From Pandoraea cepalis (GTDB lineage: Bacteria; Pseudomonadota; Gammaproteobacteria; Burkholderiales; Burkholderiaceae): a stretch of DNA of 64,000 nt. A program made the translations under genes and the position numbers. The notes beneath the pieces were generated by a model. The model worked only from the letters and a program-made list of their open reading frames with translations. It did no database searches and was not told the DNA's origin. Positions 17,588 to 25,579 of the stretch are shown here, piece after piece. Within the stretch, counting starts at the first letter, position 1; each line of letters opens with the position of its first letter. The stretch spans positions 1 through 64,000 of the forward strand of contig NZ_CABPSL010000011.1 in NCBI RefSeq assembly GCF_902459665.1, written 5' to 3'.

Positions 17588-18922
17588 TCAACGGCCGACA
17601 GACGATCGGGAGCGCAAGGCCGATTTGTCGGACAGCAACGCCAGCAACACCACGGCGAGCAGCGACACGGCGGCGAACAGGTACATGGCATCGTCCATGC
17701 GGTGGGTCAGCGTCCTGATCCAGCCGACGATGTATGGCGAGAAGAAGCCCGGCACGTTGCCGAGCGACGTGATGAAGGCGATCGCCAGGGCGGCAGCCTT
17801 ACCTTGGTAGCTTGCGGTCGGCAGGTTCCAGAACACGGGCAACGACGCCATCAGGCCGAACATCGCCAGACTGAGTACCAGCATCGACAGCGGCACGCTG
17901 TGAGCGACCGACGGACTCGCCGCCCAGCCAATCGCCGCGAATAGCGACAACCACATCAGCACCGGACGCGTATTCTGGCGGCGATCGACAAACGCCGCGA
18001 CGAGACACATGGCCACCATCGCCACTGCCCATGGAATGGCGGATAACAGGCCGATGGACAAGGGATCCGTCACGCCGGACGACTTGATGATCGTCGGCAG
18101 CCAGAATACGAAGCCGAAGAAGGACATGCCGTAGCATCCGTAAATGCCCGAGAGAATCCACACCCTCGCGGCGCGCAGCACACGCCCGGCCGGCGCATCG
18201 TCGACACCCACGCGTTCGGCGCTCAGCAGCGAGGCAAGCTGGCGCTTCTCGGCCGCGTCGAGGAACGTGGCGCGCTCCGGAGACGGCGGCAAATAGAACA
18301 GCGTGATCACGCCGAGTACGACCGAAGGCACCCCTTCGATCAGGAACAGCCATTGCCAGCCGGCAATGCCGTGCAGGTTGACCAGGCTATGCAGGATGGC
18401 CCCCGACACCGGCCCGACAACCACGCCCGCGACGGCGATCGCCGTCATGAAGATGGCCGTCATGCGGGTACGGTATTCGCGCGTGAACCAGTCGGTCAGG
18501 TAGTAGATCACGCCGGGAAAGAAGCCGGCTTCCGCCACGCCGAGCAGAAAGCGCATCACATAAAACTGCGTCGGTGTCTGCACGAACATCATGCCCGCCG
18601 AGATGAGGCCCCAACTGATCATGATGCGGGCGATCCAGCGATGCGCACCGAACCGCTTGAGCAAGAGATTGCTGGGTACCTCGAAGAGCACGTAGCCGAT
18701 GAAGAAGATGCCGGCCCCCAAGCCGTAGACCGTCTCGGAGAAACCCAGTTGATCGAGCATCTCGAGCTTGGCGAAGGCCACGTTCATCCGGTCGACCTGG
18801 GCCACCAGGTAGCAAATGAACAGGAACGGCATCAGCCGCCACGCAATCTTGCGAAACAACGCCGTCCCTGCCGCTTGCGTGGGGAGGGTGAACGCGCCTG
18901 CGACATCGTCTTTGGAAACCAT
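17588..18922 (-). CDS. MFS transporter, anion:cation symporter (ACS) type
   Basis: A 444-residue carrier. RLMPFLFICYLVAQVDRMNVAFA near residue 30 and VPSNLLLKRFGAHRWIARIM are hallmark blocks of the ACS group (tartrate, phthalate and hexuronate carriers). The frame runs back to 19267, but MVSKDD at 18922, after an AGGCAAG ribosome binding site, is the sensible start because the upstream part is Arg- and Ser-rich antisense of the aldolase gene. It probably imports a carboxylate used by the neighbouring oxidase and aldolase. Confidence 0.88.
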   Translation of the reverse strand: MVSKDDVAGAFTLPTQAAGTALFRKIAWRLMPFLFICYLVAQVDRMNVAFAKLEMLDQLGFSETVYGLGAGIFFIGYVLFEVPSNLLLKRFGAHRWIARIMISWGLISAGMMFVQTPTQFYVMRFLLGVAEAGFFPGVIYYLTDWFTREYRTRMTAIFMTAIAVAGVVVGPVSGAILHSLVNLHGIAGWQWLFLIEGVPSVVLGVITLFYLPPSPERATFLDAAEKRQLASLLSAERVGVDDAPAGRVLRAARVWILSGIYGCYGMSFFGFVFWLPTIIKSSGVTDPLSIGLLSAIPWAVAMVAMCLVAAFVDRRQNTRPVLMWLSLFAAIGWAASPSVAHSVPLSMLVLSLAMFGLMASLPVFWNLPTASYQGKAAALAIAFITSLGNVPGFFSPYIVGWIRTLTHRMDDAMYLFAAVSLLAVVLLALLSDKSALRSRSSVGR

Positions 18923-19010
18923 GCTTGCCTCTCGGGTCTGGTTGCGGGGTACCGCAAGGTATTGCGCACAATGACGGCGATCCTGCCGCCTGACAGCCCA
19001 ACGGCCGCCG

Positions 19011-19748
19011 CTACGACTTCGCGACCGCGCACGCCTGCGCGAAGCTTTGCTTGAGCAATTCGATGTCGTTTGCCGCAACGGCCATGTGATAGCCGTTGGC
19101 GAACGCCTGACGGGCCGCCCGGGCATCGTTCGTGAAAATGCCGCAAGGTATGCCCCGTTTGCGCGCGGCCGCGAGAATGCGCGCGCAATCGCGGCCGATG
19201 ACGTCGGCATCGGCGGTGCCTCGCGACAGCGACAGGTCTCCCGTGCCGATAAACAGGAAGTCGACACCCGGCACGGCCGCGATCGCCTCGACCTCGTTGA
19301 CCCCTTGCACGGTCTCGACCAGCATGCCCACGGCCACCTGACGATCCGCCTCGAACATGGCGTCGATGCCTGCCAGCAAAGGCCTCACGCCACCGGCCGA
19401 GCGAGTCCCGACAGGCGGATAGCGGCTAGCTGAAACGGCGCGCCGTGCATCGTCGGCGGTCTCGATCAGCGGCACCAGCACGGCCGATGCGCCCGCATCA
19501 AGGGCCTGGGCAATGGCAGGGTGCGAATTGTCGGCGCAACGCGCGATCACCGGCAAGCGGGCGCCGATGGCCGACATTGCGGCCTCGAGCGTCCCGCGTT
19601 CCCACAGGCCATGCTGCAAGTCGAGAACGATCGCACCGGGGCCCGCATGCGCCGCAAATTCGGCCATCGGCGCACTGCCCATCGCGAGCCACACGAGATC
19701 GATCGGCCCGTGTCGCTGCAACAGCGGCTTGAGTGAGGAAAACAGCAT
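19011..19748 (-). CDS. HpcH/HpaI family aldolase
   Basis: A 245-residue metal-dependent class II pyruvate aldolase. DLQHGLWERG holds the catalytic His region, VPLIETADDARRAV and GMLVETVQGVNEVEAI carry the metal-ligand Glu, and FLFIGTGDLSLSRG the metal Asp. The family cleaves 4-hydroxy-2-oxo acids to pyruvate and an aldehyde. CAGGAG lies seven bases before the ATG at 19748. It is the first gene of the minus-strand operon, with the palindrome at 19801-19814 just upstream. Confidence 0.9.
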   Translation of the reverse strand: MLFSSLKPLLQRHGPIDLVWLAMGSAPMAEFAAHAGPGAIVLDLQHGLWERGTLEAAMSAIGARLPVIARCADNSHPAIAQALDAGASAVLVPLIETADDARRAVSASRYPPVGTRSAGGVRPLLAGIDAMFEADRQVAVGMLVETVQGVNEVEAIAAVPGVDFLFIGTGDLSLSRGTADADVIGRDCARILAAARKRGIPCGIFTNDARAARQAFANGYHMAVAANDIELLKQSFAQACAVAKS

Positions 19749-19800
19749 GTCGAGACTCCTGATAGGTCGTTGCGCCGCCGGGTGCGAGTGGCACCCATAT

Positions 19801-19814
19801 TTCTGAATTCAGAA
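19801..19814. promoter_or_regulatory. Palindromic operator, site 1 (upstream of the aldolase operon)
   Basis: TTCTGAATTCAGAA is a perfect 14-base palindrome 53 bases before the aldolase ATG. On the minus strand TTGACA (19857-19852) and a weaker TAATCT (19834-19829), 17 bases apart, would start transcription near 19822, putting this site just downstream of the start. Two near copies lie at 19990 and 22423. Confidence 0.7.
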
Positions 19815-19963
19815 TCTAATTTTTTGTGAGATTAGAAACGAAAAAAAAGAATGTCAAACCTAAAATATCTAAACGTGAAACTCATCGGGTAAACGCCAGG
19901 AGCCAATATCGGCAGGCGATACAAGCCGAGGGTTAACGTTAGTGCGCGATCGATTTGACACGC

Positions 19964-19991
19964 TTGACAAGCCACTCACGCAAATCATAAT
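19964..19991 (+). promoter_or_regulatory. Sigma-70 promoter of the flavin monooxygenase operon
   Basis: TTGACA (19964-19969) and CATAAT (19986-19991) are 16 bases apart. Operator site 2 begins inside the -10 box, as expected for a repressed promoter. The whole gap 19749-20048 is AT-rich and holds no gene. Confidence 0.65.
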
Positions 19992-20003
19992 CTGGATTCA
20001 GAA
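19990..20003. promoter_or_regulatory. Palindromic operator, site 2 (upstream of the monooxygenase operon)
   Basis: ATCTGGATTCAGAA matches the perfect site at 19801 in 12 of 14 positions. It overlaps the -10 box and likely start site of the plus-strand operon, 46 bases before the first start codon. Confidence 0.65.
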
Positions 20004-20048
20004 TGCTGTTTTTCGATCAAGCAATCCATCCTCATGACAGGAGTTGCG

Positions 20049-20774
20049 ATGGAAGTGGCACTTTTCCTGACGTTTCGCACGCCGCCATGTGCAGGCCCAG
20101 CCCCGCTCGACGAGGTGGCAGTCCGGTTGAATAACGTCGACGGCCTGCGCCGCGCGTTGATGCATACACCGTCGTCGGCAAACGATCCGTATTTGAAGGA
20201 CGAAGATGCACCGCCGTTGGCCTTGCAGCTGTATTTCGACAACCTCGCCGCCCTGGAGGCAGCCGCGGCACCTGACGGCGCGTTGCAAACGTTGGCCGAG
20301 CGGCGAGCATTCCCCTGGATACGCGACGCGCATCTGTCGCAGCAGGCCATGGTGGTGCGACGATTTCCGGTGGCCGCGCCTGCCGATGCAAGCCGCAGCA
20401 CGCCGCATTGCACTTATCTCGTCGCCTACGAGGGCACTCCCCGCGACTACAGCGCCTGGCTGGGGCATTACCTCACCTCGCATATCCCGCTCATGCAGCG
20501 CATGCCCGGCATTCGCGAGTTGGAGGTGTACACGTGTCTCGACTGGATCAGCGCCCTGCCCGCCCAGCGAGATAACGCGGTTCAGCGCAACAAGGTCGTG
20601 TTCGACGACAACGGCGCGCTGAGCGCCGCACTTCAATCCCCGATCCGTCACGAAATGCGTCGCGACTTCGAGGCGTCGCCACCGTTCGACGGCCATAACG
20701 TCCATTTCCCGATGACAAGCCATACCGTGCCGCTGAACTCGGCCCGCCCCCATTCGCCCGAGGTAAATTCATGA
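20049..20774 (+). CDS. EthD-like dimeric alpha/beta-barrel protein, function unknown
   Basis: 241 residues. The second half, HCTYLVAYEGTPRDYSAWLGHY and then HIPLMQRMPGIRELEVYT, has the EthD / stress-responsive barrel pattern. The first half (MEVALFLTFRTP, PPLALQLYFDNLAALEAA) looks like a diverged second barrel, giving a tandem arrangement. I start at 20049 because CAGGAG lies just upstream; the ATG at 20034 has no ribosome binding site. It overlaps the monooxygenase gene by ATGA, so the two are translationally coupled. A role in handling a reactive product of the monooxygenase is a guess from position only. Confidence 0.7.
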   Translation: MEVALFLTFRTPPCAGPAPLDEVAVRLNNVDGLRRALMHTPSSANDPYLKDEDAPPLALQLYFDNLAALEAAAAPDGALQTLAERRAFPWIRDAHLSQQAMVVRRFPVAAPADASRSTPHCTYLVAYEGTPRDYSAWLGHYLTSHIPLMQRMPGIRELEVYTCLDWISALPAQRDNAVQRNKVVFDDNGALSAALQSPIRHEMRRDFEASPPFDGHNVHFPMTSHTVPLNSARPHSPEVNS

Positions 20775-21871
20775 GCAGCCCCAAGTTGAACCCAATGCGC
20801 GGCCCCAGCGCGTTCAAGGTCGGCGTCTTTTCCGCCAACGCCGATGGCGGACTGGCCTTTACGAAGGTCCCGGAGCGCTGGACCGCGCAATGGGACGACG
20901 TCCAGCGCGCCGCCATCATTGCCGATCGCGGCGGCCTCGATTTTTTCCTGCCGATCGCGCGGTGGAAGGGATTTGGCGGCCAGACTCATGCGCGCGAGTG
21001 GTCGTTCGAAACCTTCACGTTCGCAGCCGGACTGGCCGGCGTGACCGAGCGCATTGCCTTGTTCATGACGGTGCATGTGCCACTGGTGCATCCGATTTAT
21101 GCCGCGAAAGCGCTTGCCACCGTCGATCACATCAGTCACGGACGTGCGGGCCTGAACATCGTTTGCGGGTGGAACCCCGACGAGTTCGCCATGTTCGGCC
21201 AGAAGCTCAGTGAAGCGCCGTACGTTCAGGCCGGCGAGTGGACCGAGATTCTCACGCAGCTTTACGGCGCCACCGAGCCGATCGACTTCGAAGGCCAGTT
21301 CTATCAGCTGCGACAAGCCATCTCCAAACCCGCTGCCTTGCAAAACCCGCGCCCGGTCACCATGAATGCCGCATTCGGGCCGCCCGGGCGCGACTTTGCC
21401 GCCCAGTACTGCGACTACCTGTTCACGACATTCACCGATATCGACGTGGGCCGGCAGCACATCGCCGACGTACAGGCGCGAGGCCGCAAGGCGGGACGTG
21501 ACCTGGGCGTGTACACCGTCGCTCACGTCGTTTGCCGCGAAACTGAAGCCGAAGCCCGCCAGTTCTACGACTACTACGCATTGCACAATGCCGACGACGC
21601 CGCGCTCGATCATCACATGAAGCAGAAGCAGCAATTCTCGAAGAGCCACGAAGACGATGCCTACCGTTTGTACCGGCAGCGCTTCGCCGCCGGCACCGGC
21701 AGCTATCCCCTCGTTGGCACCCCCGAACAGATCGTGGCGGAGATGGTGCGCATGCACGAGGCGGGATTCGGCGGTGCCGCGCTCACCTTTGTCAACTATG
21801 CGGAAGAACTTCCCTTCTTTTGCGAACGCGTCGTGCCGCTCATGCGCGAAGCGGGTCTGCGGGTGACGTGA
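20771..21871 (+). CDS. LLM-class flavin-dependent monooxygenase (RutA-like)
   Basis: A 366-residue bacterial-luciferase-like TIM barrel. FKVGVFSANADGG, FFLPIARWKGFGG, FETFTFAAGLAGVTERIALF, HISHGRAGLNIVCGWNPDEF and GTPEQIVAEMVRMHEAGFGG match the order of blocks in RutA (pyrimidine monooxygenase) and the alkanesulfonate/dibenzothiophene-sulfone group. These enzymes take FMNH2 from a partner reductase and open heterocycles, amides or C-S bonds with O2. The reductase is encoded next door. The substrate is unknown; no other rut-like gene accompanies it. Confidence 0.88.
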   Translation: MSSPKLNPMRGPSAFKVGVFSANADGGLAFTKVPERWTAQWDDVQRAAIIADRGGLDFFLPIARWKGFGGQTHAREWSFETFTFAAGLAGVTERIALFMTVHVPLVHPIYAAKALATVDHISHGRAGLNIVCGWNPDEFAMFGQKLSEAPYVQAGEWTEILTQLYGATEPIDFEGQFYQLRQAISKPAALQNPRPVTMNAAFGPPGRDFAAQYCDYLFTTFTDIDVGRQHIADVQARGRKAGRDLGVYTVAHVVCRETEAEARQFYDYYALHNADDAALDHHMKQKQQFSKSHEDDAYRLYRQRFAAGTGSYPLVGTPEQIVAEMVRMHEAGFGGAALTFVNYAEELPFFCERVVPLMREAGLRVT

Positions 21872-21880
21872 GGACGCGCC

Positions 21881-22408
21881 ATGACCCTGCCTCCCTACCT
21901 TCCCAGCGCAGCCACGCCGGCCGACTTTCGCCAGGGCATGCGCCGCCTGGCCGGCGCCGTGACCGTCATCGCCGCACGCCTGGCCGACGGGTCGCGCCTC
22001 GGTATCGCAGCCACCGCGGTGTGCTCGGTCAGCGCCGAGCCCGCAGCGCTGTTGGCATGTGTAAATCAATCGACGTCACTCGGCCGCGTCATCGCAGCGG
22101 GATTGCCGTTTACCGTCAACGTGCTGGGCGCCAAGCATGAGGAGTTGGCACGCGCCTTCGGTGGCATGCTGAACATGGACCAGACCGAGCGTTTCCGTCT
22201 CGGCGACTGGTGCGACGCCACCAACGGCGCGCCGATGCTCGCCGACGCCCTTGTCTCGTTCGCCTGCCATGTATCGCGGACGATCGTGTTCGCCAGCCAT
22301 GTCATCGTTATCGGCGAAGTGGCGCAAGTGGCATTGCACGACGCCGCGCCGCTGCCGGGCAATCTCGTGTATCACGACGGCAGCTTCCGACGTATCGACA
22401 GCATGTAG
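21881..22408 (+). CDS. Flavin reductase (RutF/HpaC type)
   Basis: A 175-residue flavin reductase-like split barrel. FRQGMRRLAGAVTVIAARLADGSRLGIAATAVCSVSAEPAALLACVN is the family N-terminal block, followed by PFTVNVLGAKHEELARAFGG and the C-terminal HDGSFRRI. It uses NAD(P)H to make FMNH2 for the monooxygenase encoded ten bases upstream, so the two form a two-component system. GAGG next to the upstream stop serves as the ribosome binding site. Confidence 0.9.
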   Translation: MTLPPYLPSAATPADFRQGMRRLAGAVTVIAARLADGSRLGIAATAVCSVSAEPAALLACVNQSTSLGRVIAAGLPFTVNVLGAKHEELARAFGGMLNMDQTERFRLGDWCDATNGAPMLADALVSFACHVSRTIVFASHVIVIGEVAQVALHDAAPLPGNLVYHDGSFRRIDSM

Positions 22409-22422
22409 AATGCCCGACGAGA

Positions 22423-22436
22423 TAATGAATTCAGAA
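22423..22436. promoter_or_regulatory. Palindromic operator, site 3 (upstream of the GntR gene)
   Basis: TAATGAATTCAGAA matches the perfect site at 19801 in 12 of 14 positions and overlaps a GATAAT -10-like box (22421-22426), 26 bases before the regulator ATG. This is the expected place for autorepression. Confidence 0.6.
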
Positions 22437-22461
22437 TGCCTCTACCACGGAAGCCGCCACC

Positions 22462-23154
22462 ATGGCCGATGACCATGCAAAAGTCGTAAAGCTACCGCGC
22501 CGGACAGCGCTAAAGCAGACCACGTTGAGCGAGACCGTCTATCAGGAGATTCGCGCGCGATTGCAACGCGGGGAAGTCGGTCCGAACGACCGGATCCTGG
22601 ATTACGAGGTGGCCGACGAATTCGGCTGCACCCGCATGCCGGTGCGCCAGGCGCTGCTGCGTCTGGTGAGCGACGGCTATCTCGTCGGCACGACGCGCGG
22701 GTTTGTGGTGCCCACGCTGACCAGCGACGATGTCCACGAGCTTTTCGAGCTTCGTCGCTTGCTGGAGCCGAGCGCGGCAGCCGGCACGGTAGCCACGCTT
22801 GGCGACGATGAAGACGCGGCGCTCAAGCGCGCCTATCAAAAAGCGCGCAAGGCCTTCGAGAAGCACGACACGGTCGCCATGATCAACGCCAACGTGGAGT
22901 TTCGCGAGGTGTGGCTGGGCGCCGTACCGAATGCCCGGTTGCAGAACACCATCCGGCGTTTTGCGGATCACGCACAACAGGTGCGTCTGGCAACCCTGGA
23001 TAACCGAAACACGCAAAAGATGGTGATCGAGGGCATGCGCGCCTTGCTCGAGGGTTTCCTTGAGCGTGATCCGCGGCAGATCAAGACAGCCATGCTGGAA
23101 TTTACGGTAGCGGCGGAGCAGCAATACTTCGCGCAGCTCAACGGGCAGGACTGA
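22462..23154 (+). CDS. GntR family regulator, FCD subfamily
   Basis: 230 residues. The winged helix (about 15-85) contains SETVYQEIRARLQRGEVGPNDRIL and RMPVRQALLRLVSDGYL. The FCD ligand domain follows: ELFELRRLLEPSAAAGTVA, then NVEFREVWLGAVPNARLQNTIRRF. It lies directly after the monooxygenase/reductase operon and is the obvious candidate to bind the shared palindrome at 19801, 19990 and 22423, repressing itself, that operon and the divergent aldolase operon until an inducer binds. Confidence 0.9.
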   Translation: MADDHAKVVKLPRRTALKQTTLSETVYQEIRARLQRGEVGPNDRILDYEVADEFGCTRMPVRQALLRLVSDGYLVGTTRGFVVPTLTSDDVHELFELRRLLEPSAAAGTVATLGDDEDAALKRAYQKARKAFEKHDTVAMINANVEFREVWLGAVPNARLQNTIRRFADHAQQVRLATLDNRNTQKMVIEGMRALLEGFLERDPRQIKTAMLEFTVAAEQQYFAQLNGQD

Positions 23155-23181
23155 CCTGCCCAACGTGCGCCGCGCCGCCTG

Positions 23182-23952
23182 TCAGGTCTCGATCAACGCC
23201 AGCACGCGACACGGGCTGCCGGAGCCCCGGCGGATTTTCAGCGGTGGCGTGATCAGCAGTGCTCCGGTCGGTGGAAGCTTGTCGAGGTTCACCAGGCTCG
23301 CAAGACCGAACTTGTTGTTGCCGTGCATGTTGGCGTGACACGGGAACGGTTGCGAGAAAGCGTAAGCCTGTCCGGCATCGGTGCCGACGCCTTCGGTTCC
23401 CCAGCCCATCACGCCGCGCTCCCTGGCCAGGAAGTTCGGCAAGTCGGGGTGGCCGCCCGGCGTGTGACCACCGTCCTCCTTCATGTTCAGGAACGCCTCC
23501 GGGTCGGTACGCAGCGACCAATCCGTGCGCATCAACACCCACGCGCCGGCGGGAATGCGGCCGTGCTGCGCCTCCCACTGCTCGACCCGATTGATCGTAA
23601 GCAAGTAATCCGGATTCTCACGCGTCTCTGCCGACACATCGATGACGCAGGCCGGCGCCACGAGCTTCTGCACGTCGATCGTCTCAGTCGTGTTGTTCGG
23701 GAAGTCCTTCCCGGTAATCCAGTGAATCGGCGCATCGAAATGCGTGCCCGTGTGCTCGCCGCAGGAAATATTGTTCCAGTACCAGCCCGGACCGCGCTCA
23801 TCGAAGTTGGAAATTTCGTCCAACCGGAACGGCGCGCTCTGCCCGTATTGAGGCGGGAGGGGGATGATGGGCGTGCGCGCGTGCAGCGTCTGACTTAGGT
23901 CAATCACGCGGACGGTGCCGCTTTGCAGCGCTTGTGCCAGGGCCTTGAGCAT
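23182..23952 (-). CDS. Cyclase-family metal hydrolase (isatin hydrolase or formylkynurenine formamidase-like)
   Basis: 256 residues of the PF04199 cyclase fold. The metal motif HTGTHFDAPIHW near residue 67 supplies His, His and Asp ligands, preceded by GPGWYWNNIS, and the C-terminal region has CHANMHGNNKFGLASL. Known members open cyclic amides or hydrolyse formamides (isatin hydrolase, kynurenine formamidase). The WYWNN block and the general length remind me of isatin hydrolases, but I cannot confirm this without alignment. GGAG lies seven bases upstream of the ATG. It follows iorB/iorA on the same strand, which favours an indole-related or aromatic keto-acid role. Confidence 0.8.
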   Translation of the reverse strand: MLKALAQALQSGTVRVIDLSQTLHARTPIIPLPPQYGQSAPFRLDEISNFDERGPGWYWNNISCGEHTGTHFDAPIHWITGKDFPNNTTETIDVQKLVAPACVIDVSAETRENPDYLLTINRVEQWEAQHGRIPAGAWVLMRTDWSLRTDPEAFLNMKEDGGHTPGGHPDLPNFLARERGVMGWGTEGVGTDAGQAYAFSQPFPCHANMHGNNKFGLASLVNLDKLPPTGALLITPPLKIRRGSGSPCRVLALIET

Positions 23953-23989
23953 GGAATTCTCCGTAACGTCTATCGGTCAATCGTGGCAA

Positions 23990-25579
23990 TCATCGGGCGA
24001 CGGCCGCACGCGGCACGTCATGGGACGGGACAGCACGCCCGGCAGTTTGCGTGTCGGCGCGCCACTGTCCGAGCAAATTCGTCAGTTGCTTTCCGGTGTC
24101 ATCGGACAACGCGGCCTCGCAGGCTTCGCGCACTCGCATGGCCGCATCGCGGGTGTGCCGCAATGCCGGCATGGCCTGCATGATCGCCTCGAAGTTGCGC
24201 ATGCCACGCGCATGCGTGTCACCGTAACCTTTCACCAGGCGCTGACACTTCGCCACCTCCACGGCCAGTGCATAGTCGGCGGGCGCGATATCCACAACGT
24301 TCGCCAGCCATGCTTGCCACGCGGCCATCTCTCGACGATGGCGCAAGGCGCGACGCCGCAGGCTTCGCATCGAGGCGACTGCATACAACTGCAAGAATCC
24401 CCGCAGCGACGATGTCCGCACGATCCTCCCGTGCTGCGTGTATCGCTCGACGAGACGGCGTGCCAAGCCGGGCTTCATCAACCAGCGGCCGATGCCAGCC
24501 GGCAGCGTGTCCGCGATTTCGTCCACGCGCGGATGAAGGAACTCGTTGATGTGCAACAACTGATCCGGCGCCGCCTTCACTTCCTTCGCAACCCGTGCAA
24601 AGCGGCCACTGCGAATCTTCAAATCGGCGACCCGCACGGTGTCCTCGTATGACATCCACAGCGCCAGATGGCGCGCCGTTTCATCGAGCAGTGCCCAGGC
24701 CGGCGCGCGGTCACCCCTGTCGAGCTGGCGCACCGGCACGAGCGCGTCGAGGTATTCGTCACCGTAGGCCACATCCTGATAGTCGGCCAGTCGTCGCACG
24801 CCAGCGTGCAGGACCGGCCAGACCTCGGCCGGAAACGTTTCATGAATGCGCGCTTCCAGCCGGGCCAGACGGGCATCAGGCGAAAACGCCTTGTGTTCAT
24901 CACCCGTATCGGGCTGCGCCGATGTCCCCGGCACGGCGGGAGACGCCGCGCCGGCAGCCTCGAAGCCTGCGGCGAACGCCTTCAAACTGGGCTTCACGCC
25001 GACGCCGCCTCGCTCAATGGCCGCTTCGAACGCTTCGCGCGAAAATGGCAGCACTTGAGCGCCGGCCAGCGCGCCGAAGAGAACCGCGCTCATGACACTG
25101 CCGGCACGCTCGGCAAGGGCGGCAAAGTCGGCGGCGATGAAGCGTTTGGCCGCGCCCCGCCCGGCGTCCAGCAGTCGCGTGGAATCGACTCGGCCGTCGC
25201 CCATCGCGGTCTTCTCCGTCATCGAATACACGCGATGCGTCGAGGTCAGCAGCGTGGTGCGGTCGGGCGTGACGATGCCGCGCTGCACGGCGCGCCCGGC
25301 CTCCATCAGTTCGGAACAAAGCACGATGTCGACGTCGCCCGCCACCGGCGCCAGCGCAAGAATCGGCTCGGGAGCACCGTCGATCAGCGGCACCGGATAG
25401 AACTCGACGTAGTAAATCGTGGCGCCCGTGCGCTGCGCGACGCCCGGCACAGACGTGGTCTGTGCGCGAAATCCGGCGTGTTCGGCCAAATCGACGATCC
25501 AGTCGGCGAGCACCCCGCCGCCCTCGCCGCCCATGGCGAGAATGGCGATACTGATCGGTTTGACAGGGTTATGCGACAT
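23990..25579 (-). CDS. iorB: Indolepyruvate oxidoreductase subunit beta, long form
   Basis: 529 residues. The N-terminal 200 residues are the gamma-type pyruvate:ferredoxin oxidoreductase domain: AILAMGGEGGGVLADWIVDLAE, VPGVAQRTGATIYYVEF, DIVLCSELMEAGRA. The remaining 300 residues form the extra helical domain found in proteobacterial IorB proteins, with VAYGDEYLDAL and RLVKGYGDTHARGMRNFEAIM. With IorA it oxidatively decarboxylates aryl pyruvates to aryl-acetyl-CoA. The start overlaps the end of iorA by 11 bases, so the two are co-translated. Confidence 0.9.
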   Translation of the reverse strand: MSHNPVKPISIAILAMGGEGGGVLADWIVDLAEHAGFRAQTTSVPGVAQRTGATIYYVEFYPVPLIDGAPEPILALAPVAGDVDIVLCSELMEAGRAVQRGIVTPDRTTLLTSTHRVYSMTEKTAMGDGRVDSTRLLDAGRGAAKRFIAADFAALAERAGSVMSAVLFGALAGAQVLPFSREAFEAAIERGGVGVKPSLKAFAAGFEAAGAASPAVPGTSAQPDTGDEHKAFSPDARLARLEARIHETFPAEVWPVLHAGVRRLADYQDVAYGDEYLDALVPVRQLDRGDRAPAWALLDETARHLALWMSYEDTVRVADLKIRSGRFARVAKEVKAAPDQLLHINEFLHPRVDEIADTLPAGIGRWLMKPGLARRLVERYTQHGRIVRTSSLRGFLQLYAVASMRSLRRRALRHRREMAAWQAWLANVVDIAPADYALAVEVAKCQRLVKGYGDTHARGMRNFEAIMQAMPALRHTRDAAMRVREACEAALSDDTGKQLTNLLGQWRADTQTAGRAVPSHDVPRAAVAR

